From contig BSBM01000711.1 in the NCBI GenBank assembly GCA_027924585.1, positions 9,435,001-9,499,000 on the forward strand: a stretch of 64,000 nt of DNA. The letters run 5' to 3'. Under the pieces are notes generated by a model. The model ran no database searches. It saw nothing but the letters and a program-made list of their open reading frames with translations, and was not told the DNA's origin. This document shows, piece by piece, positions 11,067 to 22,582 of this stretch. How positions within the stretch are numbered: position 1 is the stretch's first letter; the number at the start of each line of letters is the position of its first letter. This DNA comes from Larix kaempferi. Its lineage: Eukaryota > Streptophyta > Pinopsida > Pinales > Pinaceae. Position numbers and translations under genes: made by a program.

Positions 11067-11850
11067 GGAACCATCGCATACATTGCATGGTAGGGTTTAA
11101 ATGCTTAATGCATCACAATTATAATCGCCCAGGTGATAGATAACTTAGTTCCACCGTATTACTCTCCCTATGGTATGCTTAGGACCATGTCTCTTGGTCT
11201 TGGATTTTGTCACAGTCAATTTATAAAAGAATTATTTTTAATAGCCGAAAGTCATTCATGAAATGATAACAAATGAAGCCACAAACCCCTACTAAAGACG
11301 TTCATAACAATCACACCCTGAAATTGACGATATCGGCAGTTTTTGAGATAGCCAAGTTCCTCTTACAATTGGAAGGAAGCCATACCTGTAGCATCAGAAT
11401 CTTAAGTAGTTTATTTATGTCATGGTTATTAAACACTTCTGAATTTTATCGCTATCTCTTACCTGTGAATCTGCGCATGAAGGATGAGTACAATGCTTTA
11501 GCTAAGTAGCTAAGTAAGCCTCGGGGCACCTCGTGGGACCCCTTTCATCATCATCCACAAAAGTTAAATTATCAGTACTTGTCATGAAGAATTCTGTTTT
11601 CCAAATGCATCACAATTTTCAATCATTCCAGCATATAAATAAAGGACATAATCATTCATTGGATTCATGACATATCGCCGACATGATACACCATCAGAAG
11701 ACAAAAGACACAGCAGTTAAATTATTGCTACCAAATGTCGCATTTATTAATTACTGCTCTATTAATTATTATTATTTCTGCATTCTACAAATATTAGCTT
11801 TTTATGGAAATTTAAATTTTTTTAAATTTTTATGAAAATATCAGGATGTT

Positions 11851-12272
11851 ACAGCCACATTGCATCTTGTAGTCATCCTTATACTTATATACCTCCAGCT
11901 AGCCCCCCGGCTTATAACACTACACCCAATTCCTCCATGAGTGGTCCCGAACTTTCACACGTCACAATAAATTCAGGATAAACATCTTCGTATGATCCCC
12001 CAGCCCAAGCCCCCCATACACATGGCCCTTGTTGTTCAACACATTCTTACAGACATACCCCGCAGGCGTACGCTCCCCCTGCCGCACCATCTTCCTACTA
12101 CCATCAACCAACATCACCTGTGTCTGCACAACCTCGAGCCCCTCCAGCTTATTATCAACCAGCAGCCCCTACGCCTCCACAACCTCAAGCCCCTCCAGCT
12201 TATTATCCACCGCATCCTACCCCAACACCTAATCAACCACATGATCGCCTTATTCCCCAAGGGCAAGTCTAT
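11851..12272 (+). pseudogene. Element D (Tat-like gypsy): gag, Pro-rich middle part
   Basis: Begins exactly where the giant LTR of A ends and is cut by element C at 12,272. It encodes a Pro/Gln/Tyr-rich stretch with repeats of the form PPAYYQPAAP and PQPQAPPAYYPP. The frame resumes at 18,042 after C and reaches a zinc knuckle, so the two segments are one gag gene split by C. Frame disruptions are present. The N-terminal gag domain lies left of the window, on the other side of A. Confidence 0.7.
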
Positions 12273-12647
12273 TGTGAAGCACTTGCAACAATTAATTAAT
12301 AAGAATATGCGAAATAGTACAAATGACAGAACTCAGAATCACTTTTATATTGATCACAGGCCACTTCCAGGGGGCAACCTCCTTTGAGCAAGCTCAATAC
12401 AAATAACTTCACGGTGCCTTCATAGGCCTCAACACACACTTATATACTAAGTCTAGGCTCCAATACTATGGGTCAAAACCATGGGCCACTACAAACTATG
12501 GATCAACAATACTACGGGCAACTTACAAAGCATATGCGCCAACAACAATAACACAAACTATTGATCAACAAATATTGCGGGATGACTTACAAAGCATATG
12601 CGTCCAACAACAATATACTAACAAAGTAAAGACATGGGTCCCTAACA
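12273..12647 (-). repeat. 3' LTR of chromovirus C
   Basis: 375 bp. The plus strand starts TGTGAAGCACTTGC and ends CCCTAACA. Partner at 17,662-18,036 has the same length. Confidence 0.95.
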
Positions 12648-12679
12648 TCCCCTACCCCTTAAAAAAAGCTTTGTCCTCA

Positions 12680-15652
12680 AAGCTTTAGATGTGGAAACTG
12701 TTCTTGAATCTGAAGGAGTGGTTCCCATGTAGCATCCTCTGTTTGCATGCCGTGCCATTGAATTAAGACCTATGTGATATAGCGAGAGTGAAGCTGACGA
12801 GTGCGCCGATTGAGGATGGCCTCCAGCTCCAAAAGGATGGATCCTTCATTATCCAGTTTGGGTAAAATAGTTTGTCCACTGATGTTGGTTCCAAGAACTT
12901 TCTTCAGACAAGAGACATGAAAGACTGGATTAATGCAGGAAGAAGGAGGAAGTTCCAATTTATAAGCAACAGATCCAATCTTCTGAAGAATCCGATATGG
13001 CCCATAGAACTTTGGAACGAGCTTATGACACCATTTTAGTTTCAGGGAGGATTGCTTATACAACTGGAGACGAAGAAAAACCATATCGCTTGCTTGAAAA
13101 GTGCGCTCAGAATGGTGTTCAGCAGCTTGTTGCTTCATGTGATTTCTTGCCATGTGAAGATTGTCCCACAAAATGCAAAGAATCTGATTCCTGGTTTCGA
13201 AAAGCCGTGTCAACTTCCTAAACTGGTGAACTGTTGGGGGTGTATGGAAGAAGAACTGGAGGTGCCTGACCATAGACTGCTTCATATGGGGTCATTTTAG
13301 AGGCAGTGTGGTAAGAGGTATTGTACCACCATTCAGCGAGAGGGAGCCACTTTTCCCACTGATGTTGTTGTTCAGAGGTGAAGCAACATAGATAAGTTTC
13401 CAAGCATTTATTGATAATTTCAGTCTGCCATTTGTTTGTGGGTGATACCCTGAACTCATCTTCAGTTTGGTGCTAGTGTGGCGAAATAGTTCTGTCCAAA
13501 AATGACTGGTGAAAGTCGCATCACGATCCGAGACAATGGAAGAAGGGATGCCATGAGGATGAAAGATCTGGTCCAGGAAAATTTGAGCGACTGAGGAGGT
13601 TGTATAAGGATGGCTGAGAGCACAAAATTGACTATATTTTGAGAGGCGATCGACCACAGCGAGAATCACTATCTTCCTACCAGATTTAGGGACCCCTTCA
13701 ATGAAATCCATAGAAATATCTATCCAAATCCGTGTAGGTATGGGTAAGGGTTCAAGCAATCCTGGAAAAAGTGTTGTTTCACCCTTATTGCGCTGGCAGG
13801 TATCACATTCAGCCACCATCTGTTGAATTGTCCTTTTCATTCCCTGCCAAAAGAAGTTACACCATGCCCATTCATACATTTTGAGGAACCCAGAGTGCCC
13901 TGTCGATGGAGAAGCATGGAGTTCATAGAAGACAGCCTGTTGGAGATCTATGCTCTAGGGAAGCACCAGACGACCCTTGTATCTCAGAGAAGCACCATTC
14001 CAAGAGTAATGTGGTACAACAAAAGGGTTGTTGGTCAAGCATTGGATGATTTGAGATAAGGAAGAGTCATTGACATAACTCTGTTGAACATATTGCAACC
14101 AATTTGGAACAGGCATAGAAATAGCTGAAAGAGAACCTTGGGCATCAAATGTGCGAGAAAGAGCATCTGCCACAATATTGTCTTTACCCTTCTTGTAAGT
14201 GATCTCATAGTCATAACACATGAGTTTGCTAACCCATTTCTATTGCGCTGGGGAGGAGACACGTTGTTCCAAGAAATATTTCAGACTCTGGTGATCAATC
14301 TTGATGCAGAAATGATTCCCTAGTAGGTATGGTCGCCACTTATGTACTAAATGCAAAATAGCCATCATTTCCTTCTCATATGTAGAGGCAGATAAATTCT
14401 TACCTTAAAGGGATTTGCTAGTGAACGCAATGGGGTGTTCATCTTGAAGGAGAACAGCACCAAGTCCCTTCCCGCAAGCATCACTCTCAATAGTGAAGGG
14501 CTTGGAAAAATTGGGCATAGCTAGAACAGGTGTAGTACACATAGCTTGTTTCAGTTTGTCAAATGCACACTGAGCAACATGTATCCATGTAAAAGCATCC
14601 TTTTTCAATAGAGCAGTTAATGGAGCTGCAATCTTCCCATAATCCTTGACAAACTTGTGGTAGTAGCCAGTCAACCCCAAAAAACCACGAAGGCTCTCGA
14701 GTGTCTAAGGTTGTGGCCAATTGTGCATGGCATCGATTTTGGCAGGATCCACGCGAACCCCTTGTGCTGAGATAATGTGCCCGAGATACTCAAGTTCCTT
14801 CTGGCCAAAAACACATTTAGAATGCTTGGCATGGAGATGACGGTCAGATAAAAGTTGCATGACAAGATCCAGATGTTGGAGATGTTCTTCCCATGTTTTA
14901 CTGTAGATGAGGATATCATCAAAGAATACCAAAATGAATTTCCGCAAGTAGGGCCGAAATATTTTATTCGTTAAGCCCTCGAATGTGGAAGGAGCATTAG
15001 TGAGGCCAAAGGGCATGACCAAAAACTCATAATGGCCATCACGTGTGCGGAAAGCTGTTTTAGGGATATCATCCTCATGAACCTGAATTTGATGATACAC
15101 AGAACGAAGATCCAACTTGGAGAAAAATTGAGCCCCATGAAGCTCATCAACAACAGGAATTGGAAACTTATCCTTGATGGTGAGGTGATTAAGTGCTCAG
15201 AATTCAATGCATAGGCACCATGACCCATCGTTTTTGCGGACAAGAAGAACTGGAGAAGAAAAGTAACTAGTGCTTGGGCGAATAATACCTTGCTTCAATA
15301 AGTCCCGAACAAGCATTTCAATCTTCGTTTTTTGGTGAAATGGGTAGCGATAGGGCCTAATGTTGGGAGGAATGCTGCCAGTTAGGAGCTGAATATGATG
15401 GTCTTCTGGCCTTGAAGGTGGAAATCCCACTAGTTCAGCAAAGACACCTGTATATCGATCCAAAATTTGTTGTAGATCCAAAGGAGTAGTGGAGACCACT
15501 AATGGTTGCATCTGAATGGAATGGATCTGAGCGATGACACCATGTGAATTCTTCTTGAGGATTTTTTCCATGCGATGTGAACTAATGATGTTGAGAGACC
15601 CTGGTTGTAATCCTGTCAATGTGTGTTTTTTTCCATTGAGGGAAAATTGCAT
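12680..15652 (-). pseudogene. Chromovirus C pol (protease remnant, RT, RNase H, integrase, chromodomain)
   Basis: Mostly one minus frame. [59 protein letters not shown] (about 15,650-14,720). RT-RNase [36 protein letters not shown] (14,680-14,405), GKDNIVADALSR. Integrase: zinc module CDTCQRNKGE, core IDISMDFIEGVPK, VSDRDATFTSHFW, SGYHPQTNG (13,879-13,420). The integrase C-terminal part is in another frame (13,403-13,218), then the frame returns. A chromodomain follows past a stop near 12,780: VLIQWHG...DATWEPL..FP. Stops and two frameshifts make it a pseudogene. Confidence 0.93.
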
Positions 15653-15971
15653 CCAAAGTTCAGCAAAATCCCATAAGATAGGGCCAAGTGTGCGTAGCCA
15701 TTAAGTGCCCAAAACCACATCACATCCACCTAAGGTCAAGGCAAACATGTCAAAGCGCAAAGTATAATATCCCATAGAGATATGCACATCTGACACTTCC
15801 CTTTGCAGGGTAAGGTGCTCCCATTGGCAACCATGACTTCAAAGTTGGAGCAAGGATGGATAAAACAATCAGCTTGTTTGGCGATCCAAGCCTCTTTTCT
15901 CTGCATGCTTGCATCTCTGTTTCAGACAAACGCTTGATAGGAGTTGGTCGAGGAGCCTGCGGTATGGGTGG

Positions 15972-16646
15972 TCATTGAGAACCCATATTCCAGAAGGGAA
16001 CAAAAGTGGACTTGGAGCGTTGTTGGGCTGCAATCTTGTCTTCTTCCAACTTAGCCAACCCTAGGGCTTCCATCATTGTGTTGGGACAGAACATTTTGAC
16101 CTCAGAGCATATGGCATCCTTTAGACCACTGATAAAACAACTTTGGTAAAAGTCATCAGACAATCCTTCAGTATGGTTGGTTAGTTTCTCAAATTCGGTT
16201 TGATACTCTCTCATAGTGCCAATTTGGCGAAGTTTAGTGAGGGATCCTGTGAAGTCATCAAAATCACTAGGACCAAATCGTTGCAAAAGGAGCTGGAAAA
16301 AGTCTGGCCATTTTGGCTCTTCATGAGCCTTGATGTACCAATGGTACCATTGAAGAGCTTCCTGTTCCAAATGAAAGGATGCAAGCGAAACTTTGTTGAA
16401 ATCAAAAGTATTATGCAGACTCAAATACTGTTCTATACGATATATCCATCCAGTTGGATCAGTACCATTGAAGCAAGGAAAATCAATCTTCGAACCACAG
16501 AAATTGCTGGAAGAAGAGAACCCATTGTCTGATGAAGACTCGGACTGCCGTTTGTTGTTCATGGCTGAATGTTCAAGATGGAGGCCGAGAAATTTTTCAT
16601 CCAGATCCTAGAGTTTGGCTTGGATGGCTGCAAGTGCTTCTTCCAT
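15972..16646 (-). pseudogene. Chromovirus C gag
   Basis: Likely start at ATG 16,646 (MEEALAAIQAKL), with one amber stop at 16,608, then a long open stretch to 15,972. Contains the Retrotrans_gag pattern: DFPCFNGTDPTGWIYRIEQY, LEQEALQWYHW, WPDFFQLLLQRFG, SLTKLRQIGTMREYQTEFEK. The usual gag tail (IKRLSETEMQACREKRL) lies just downstream in another frame, after which the zinc knuckle and the catalytic start of the protease seem deleted. Gag is in a different frame from pol. Not functional as it stands. Confidence 0.88.
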
Positions 16647-17647
16647 GGTTTTTTCTCCTACGTGGGTGACAACCATAACCAGGAGTTTTTTTTTTTTTGG
16701 TTGATTCGGTAGAAAAACAAAAACAGAAACTTCTTCAGTAAAGGAAAATCTAGATTTGGGAAAAAATCTAAAGGGTAATTGGGGTTTGACTAGGTTTTGG
16801 ACACTGTCAAATAGACAGGGAAGCAAAAAATGAGGATTTTAGAAGTAGGGTGAAAGAATGGGAAAATTTGGCAAAGGGGCACAAAGAAGCATAATTCAGA
16901 AAGGAACTCTATGGTAAAATTTGAAGATGATTGGGTGAAATCTGAGGAAGTTATGGCAAACCCTAAAAATAGACAAATGTGGGATTTCAGGCTTTGGGAA
17001 GTGGAATTGGGGATAGGGTCCTCAGGAATGAAATATGCAGAATGGGATTATAGGGGTTCCCCAAAAGTTTCAAGGGAAACAGAGTGATTCGAAACAGATA
17101 GATCTGCAATGGCCTGGAAGTGAGCAGAAACAGAGGGATCTGAAATGGCGCCGAATGGATTGAAAATGACTGTATCTGGAACGGCTTTCAGAATGGATCT
17201 GAACGGCTAGATATGAAATGGTGCAGCAGTGATTGACAACAGTTCAGCTGAAAATAGATATGGACCCCAGGTATGTGTGGCTTCCTAACAGTTCAAGGGT
17301 TTCACTCGGCCACCAATGATGTCTGACGGCTTGTGTATTAAGGTAGTACCCCTCACTCCACGGATCAGGTAAAACTGATAGCCCCTTTGCCACAAATGAT
17401 ATCTCTTGGTTTACCTCACGGGTGGGAACTAGTCAATCAGGTAGGGGTCGTTTCCCTTTTCGCTGGCAGGTCCTCTCAATGGGCTAGCTACTTCGGGGTT
17501 CTTGTGGTACTCCTCACAATGATTTTTAGGGCTTATGCCCAAGTACTTCCCACAGTTAAGCGGATAGGGATTATTCCCAAATCGAAACCTACAACAGATG
17601 CGAAAAAAAAATTTGGCAGAAATTTCACCCAGCGAGCCCAAGAAAGT

Positions 17648-17659
17648 GCTCTGATACCA
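17648..17659 (-). other. Primer binding site (initiator Met-tRNA) of chromovirus C
   Basis: The minus strand reads TGGTATCAGAGC, two bases inside the 5' LTR at 17,662. The leader to gag (about 16,650-17,645) holds no other feature I can support. Confidence 0.93.
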
Positions 17660-17661
17660 GA

Positions 17662-18036
17662 TGTGAAGCACTTGCAACAATTAATTAATAAGAATATGCG
17701 AAATAGCAGAAATGACAGAACTCAGAATCACTTTTATATTGATCGTAGTCCACTTCAAGGGGGCAACCTCCTTTGAGCAAGCTCAATACAAATAAATTCA
17801 CAGTGCCTTCATAGGCCTCAACACACACTTATATACTAAGTCTAGGCGCCAATACTATGGGTCAAAACCATGGTCCACTACAAAATATGGATCAACAATA
17901 CTACGGGCGACTTACAAAGCATATGCGCCAACAACAATAACACAAACTATTGATCAACAAATATTATGGGACAACTTACAAAGCATATGCATCCAACAAC
18001 AATATACTAACAAAGTAAAGACATGGATTCCTAACA
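17662..18036 (-). repeat. 5' LTR of chromovirus C
   Basis: 375 bp, about 19 substitutions to 12,273-12,647 by eye, no indel. Followed by target copy TCTAT. Confidence 0.95.
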
Positions 18037-18041
18037 TCTAT

Positions 18042-18600
18042 GCTAAACAAAACAAACAACAAAACCAACCTTCCTAAGGGAACCAACAAAGACAAAAAAA
18101 TAGGGGACATGGTCATAACCACGGCAACAACCAACCTCCTAGTAGAGGCGATCCACCACCGAACCTTCCTGATAATAATGGTGCCGCCCCGGCTAACCAA
18201 AATCCTGATCGACCACCTAAACAAGGTAAAAACCCCAACCTATGCACCAGCCACCCATGTTCTATCTGCGGGGTATATGGCCATTACACGCACAATTGTC
18301 CCCACCTGGAGTGAGCTGGACATGATTCCCCTCCCGCACCACCAAGCCCACCACAACCCAACGACAAGGACATGATTCCCCTCTCGCACCACCAAGCCCA
18401 CCACAACCCAATGACAAGGACATGATTCCCTTCCCGCACCACCAAGCCCACCACAACCCAATGCACAACCCATGGTGTTGCAAAATCCCTTACCCACATA
18501 AGGAGTCATAGCCACCCAACCTTTGGCTCCCCATCAAGGTGCCCCCGCACAACAACAACAATTTACTTACGCTACTCCTGATAGTTAACCCATTGACTCA
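18042..18600 (+). pseudogene. Element D gag continued: basic region, CCHC knuckle, 50-bp tandem repeat
   Basis: After removal of C the frame runs on from 12,272. A Gln/Asn/Gly-rich basic segment leads to a CCHC knuckle CSICGVYGHYTHNC (18,258-18,299). Behind it a 50-bp unit is present three times (18,321, 18,371, 18,421; each begins CATGATTCCC). Since 50 is not a multiple of three, the expansion shifts the frame, so it arose after, or caused, loss of coding function. Confidence 0.75.
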
Positions 18601-18999
18601 GGTACCCATCACCTTTTAATGATGTCTTCCTCTGATGTCAACCTTCAAACACACTGTAACCAGTATGATTCCACCAAAAAAACCATTACTACGGACAAGG
18701 CTATTACTAGTCTTCCCATAGATCAGTTGTTACGCATATCGCCAGCACCACTCGAAGGAGCCCTCAAAGCTCCTCATTTTCCTCTATGATGAATCAATAA
18801 CAATCCCAACGCTTGTGCTTCCAAAAAATACACTATCGTGGATGACTTAGCCCAGTCCCCTGTTTCTATGTCATCCCTCGAAGTTTTGAAGAAATTCCCA
18901 ATGCAACAAAAAACACTAATGTCCGCCATAGGTGTAATAGACCCTTCCGACTCAAGGATGATGGCATTCGATTTAGACCAATCTGAACCATGCATGCCT

Positions 19000-20460
19000 T
19001 CCACATTATCATTTCAAGTTTCAGTTTCAGTCTGGAATCTTGTTATCCATCGGTGCATCATCGATGACGGTGCCTCTACATGTGTTATGTCTACATTCGT
19101 GTGGCAGAAGCTCGGATCCCCTACCCTTCATCCATCCATGACTACTTTACGAGATTATTATGGTCATTCATCTCAACCACAAGGCCTCCTGGCCAATGTC
19201 CCAGTCCAATTATCTAGCAAAATTATTGTGATTGACATATAAATCATCAATGCCCAACTCAACTGCAACCTACTTCTAGGACGAAGTTACATGTACGCCA
19301 TGAAGGCTGTTACTTCATCAGTGTTTTGCATTATTATGTTACCCAATGAGGGATGGGTTATTAAAGTCGACCAAGTCACATACTACGACCCGAATGCGCC
19401 TGCTACACCTAATAATGTTCATTACCACCTCCTTCACCGACCATTGATATTTCTGACTTGTGCACTATTTCCTTAAATCAATCGGTACCTAACATGCAAC
19501 CACCATTGTTGCCTCAACCGCCATCGATTCCCAGCCATGTTGGAGCCACACCAATCCATACAATCATGTTCTTGTTCCCCCCATCCGGAGTAGTAAGCAT
19601 GCCTGTAATGGCCACATTGAATCTTCTGGGGTTGACATTAGGACTTCCCATATGGTATCTTCCTTCTCCTAATCCCACTACGACACCACAAGTAATCTTT
19701 CAACCGGTCCAACCGATTAACACTGCTACCCATGCACTTCTTGGTGTGGCGACTACATCTGCATCCAACCTTGCCCCTTCACCACCGAAGAACACTAAGG
19801 GTAGAGGCCCGCAAACTTATACTTCCCCACAGGCGACGAAACCCATGAAAACCCCCCTCCATTTTGTGCACCCACTAAGTGCTCTTTATGTGATGATTTG
19901 GGCCATGCTACCCATAATTGTCCACAATTGCCAAACCTTCAAGAGCACATGAAAACATTGGACGATGACCCCAATATTCTGGTTGTCGAGCTTGACACCA
20001 CCCCTAAATTGCGTAACAAATCACTGTGCACCAACCGCTACTACACCATCTGTGGAGTCTATGGTCATTAGTCACATCATTTCCCAGACCTACCTAAGTA
20101 TCGATTGGTTCTCCACGAACTTAATCAGTCCTCTTTAGATTCCTCCATTACTACCATTGAGGAGATTCACCCACCTGAATCCCCTTTCCTTGGGAGAAAT
20201 TAACACGATCTATATGATTTCCACAGGTGATGGACCAACCTTTCCCCCAACCACTAGATTTACCTCCCCCAACTTATCCACACACTTGTTTTGCAGTGAC
20301 GAAGAAATCCTTGAGATATTAACAACCCCTGAATTCCCTTGGGATGATATGAATCATCGATCCTATTTCATTCCGGAGTAATCTACCAAGAGTACATCCA
20401 ACCAACTTTCCATTGAGACGAAAGACTTCATCCGTAACAAAGTGAACTGGCTTAAGAATG
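19000..20460 (+). pseudogene. Element D protease and a linker with extra zinc-knuckle modules
   Basis: The protease is marked by IDDGAST (about 19,057-19,080), followed by the flap-side LLLGRSYMY segment past a stop at about 19,240. Then comes a Pro-rich linker with a complete CCHC, CSLCDDLGHATHNC (19,880-19,921), and a decayed second one, YTICGVYGH.SHHF (about 20,042-20,085; first and last Cys lost). The two modules resemble the gag knuckle at 18,258. Knuckles between protease and RT are not the usual gypsy order. Several stops and frame changes. Confidence 0.7.
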
Positions 20461-20559
20461 CCATCCCAGCTTCTGATGCCTTCGAGGAAGGTAACATGGC
20501 TAACATTTCTCCTACCATTCAGGTCGATATTTCCATCCCACACAGTATGCCCGAGATCA

Positions 20560-21957
20560 TTACGTTAGGTGCTTCTTTTACTAAAGATGAAGTTAATGCT
20601 TATAAGAAACTCTTCCAAGAGTTTGTGATGATTTTGCTTGGTCATATACTGAGATTCCTAGTCTTGACCCCAAAATCATTGAGCACTGTATCGATACTTG
20701 GCTTGACGTCCCACCCATCCGCCAAAAACAACGACCCAATGACCACGCCAAGCTACCAGCTGTGAAATCCTAGATTGAAAAATTACATCGAGCCGGATTC
20801 GTTTATCCCATTTCCTACACCACCTGGGTGTCCAATCCTGTGCTAGTTAACAAAAAACAAGGCACCATTCATGTCTGTACCGATTTTTGAGATCTAAATT
20901 TAGCTTGTCCCAAATACAAATTTCCTACACCTTTCATCAATCAACTCATTGATGCTTGTGCAGGTCACGAGATTCTATCCTTCATGGACAGTTTCTCTGG
21001 CTATAATCAGATACAAATTCATAAATAAGATCAATATAATACTGCTTTTACCACCCCATGGGGCACCTTTTCCTACCGAGTTATGCCTTTTGGTCTTAAA
21101 AATGCTAGTGCAACATTTTAGCGGGCCATGACCTATTTTTCCATGACTTGGTTCATATTATCCTTGTGTACTTGGATGACCTCACTGTGCGTTCCAAGAA
21201 GCAGTCCAACCACCTAGACGATCTTCGGCAAGTCTTTTTGCGTTTTAACAAATACTATATCTGATTGAACCCCCACAAGTGTGTCTTTTGCATTCGTGCG
21301 GGCCGATTATTAGGATTCATTATTTCCCAAAACGGGCTCACCCTTGATCCTTTGAAGTTTCAAGCCATTCTGGACCTCCCATCACCACGTACATTACACC
21401 AATTACAGATCCTTCAAGAGAAATCCAACTTTCACCATCGCTTCATTCTAGACTATGCTACGGAATTTCATGGTTTCCTTTGCTTGCTTCGAGCTCACGT
21501 CCCTTTCGTTTGGGACAAACAAGCACATGCGGATTTTGAAGCACTCAAACAAGCATTGACTTCCACACCTTTGATTTCACCTCCTGATTTCACGAAGGAT
21601 TTTATCCTTTACATCTCGACATCCAAACATGTCGTTTCTAGTGTGTTAGTCCAAGAAGATAGTGCACGACATGAACAGGTTATTTATTATGTGATTCGGA
21701 CATTTTCTGGACCACCGTTACACTACCCCCATGAGGAGAAGTTGGATCCTGCCATCATCTTCTCTGTTCAAAATTTACGAAACTACATTCTTATGAGTAA
21801 AACTACAGTTTTGGCAGACTCCAACCCCATGGTCTATCTCTTGAGTCACCACCTCCTTCAAGGCCATGTGGCTAAATGGGTCATTATCCTGCAAGAGTAT
21901 GACTTGCATTTGCAACACCCAAGAGTACCAAGTCCCTTTCCTTGGAACACCTCATGA
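20560..21957 (+). pseudogene. Element D reverse transcriptase and RNase H
   Basis: RT motifs in several frames: GFVYPISYTTWVSNPVLV, VCTDF then DLNLACPKYKFPTP, SFMDSFSGYNQIQIH (20,780-21,030), VMPFGLKNASATF (about 21,082-21,120), VYLDDLTVRSKK (about 21,167-21,203). From 21,265 one frame covers HKCVFCIRAGRLLGFIIS, the connection and RNase H (FILYISTSKHVVSSVLVQED, VLADSNPM). Stops and frameshifts. The catalytic YLDD is still readable. Motif style and the later integrase place it in the Tat/Ogre/Athila side of Ty3/gypsy. Cut by copia E at 22,083. Confidence 0.88.
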
Positions 21958-22083
21958 CTGAATTACCCTCTTCATCTACGTCACCACCTATCATCACTAA
22001 CTTTCCCAATGACCACTTGTTCACAATCTCGTTGGATGACCCATGGTATGGTGACATCTTGGTATATTTACGAACACAAAAGC

Positions 22084-22570
22084 TGTTGAAATATTGTAAC
22101 TTCTAAGAATATTCTATTTGTAGTTTATTATCTAGAAATGTTTATTCCTCCATTGGGACATTATTATATATCAAGAGATGTTTATTCCTCCATTGGGATT
22201 TTATAACTAGGGTTACTAGACTCTCCTAGTGGGGTCGACCTTGAGTTAATTTGTTACGGGTTATTAGACTCTCCTAGGAGAAGTCAGCCCAGTTAGGGTT
22301 AAAAGTCAAGTGAAGTAAAGTATAAATAGAGGAGGTGTGTTCCTCATTTAACAAACACTCACTCACTTGTGAACTTGCATATGAGAGAGACATATCTGTA
22401 AAGGAGGAGAAGGAGCTATTGTTTGGGGATTTCATCTTTGTATTTTTGACAAATTGTGTCTCTTTTGTTTATGCTGTGCTTGTTGTTCTTTCAGTGGTCA
22501 TGTATATGCTATTGTTGTGAAATTGAATGGAATAATGATGTTATCTATGTTAGCATATTGAATCTTAACA
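22084..22570 (+). repeat. 5' LTR of copia E
   Basis: 487 bp, TGTTGAAATATTG to AATCTTAACA, TATA box TATAAATAG at 22,321. Lacks a ~60-bp stretch found in the 3' LTR. Carries two copies of a GGAGATGTTTATTCCTCC-like element in U3 (first copies decayed here). Confidence 0.93.
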
Positions 22571-22582
22571 TGGTTTCAGAGC
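22571..22582 (+). other. Primer binding site of copia E
   Basis: TGGTTTCAGAGC, one mismatch to the iMet PBS TGGTATCAGAGC seen intact in element F. Confidence 0.9.

Larger units (their letters stand above)
2318..11850 (+). mobile_element. Giant 3' LTR of chromovirus A (about 4.3 kb once nested insertions are removed)
   Basis: Starts TGTATGTCACC after the polypurine tract and ends GGATGTTACA at 11,850, after which unrelated gypsy gag sequence (element D) begins. Removing the LINE with one target copy (3,734-5,995) and the gag-only element with one target copy (8,136-11,071) leaves about 4.3 kb. A second copy at 23,010-30,262 has the same start, the same TG...CA form and matching stretches: GACCAAGT(A/G)GGTCAA, CCCACTAGGAGGAATGGA, CTGCATTTTTCC, AGGGTTCAACCCT, GCTAAGTAA.CCTCGGG. 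A TATA box is at 2,702. Long LTRs fit the Tekay/Del lineage. The central part is too diverged to align reliably by eye. Confidence 0.75.
12273..18036 (-). mobile_element. Ty3/gypsy chromovirus 'C', complete, inserted in element D
   Basis: LTRs of 375 bp (12,273-12,647 and 17,662-18,036), target duplication TCTAT (12,268-12,272 and 18,037-18,041), iMet PBS at 17,648-17,659, purine tract beside the left LTR. On the minus strand the order is gag, protease remnant, RT, RNase H, integrase, chromodomain. Size (5.76 kb), short LTRs and chromodomain fit the Reina-like chromoviruses. LTRs differ by about 5% by eye. Several stops and at least two frameshifts: inactive. Confidence 0.95.

Noticed and set aside
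8041-11100. Idea that both TR-GAG elements hit exactly the same base of the giant LTR
   Set aside because: Left flanks look alike (TTAGGGTA) but distances to the shared GCTAAGTAA motif on the right differ by about 300 bp and target duplications differ.
18240-18515. Gly/Trp-rich minus-strand frames
   Set aside because: Antisense of the 50-bp repeat and Pro-rich gag sequence of element D.
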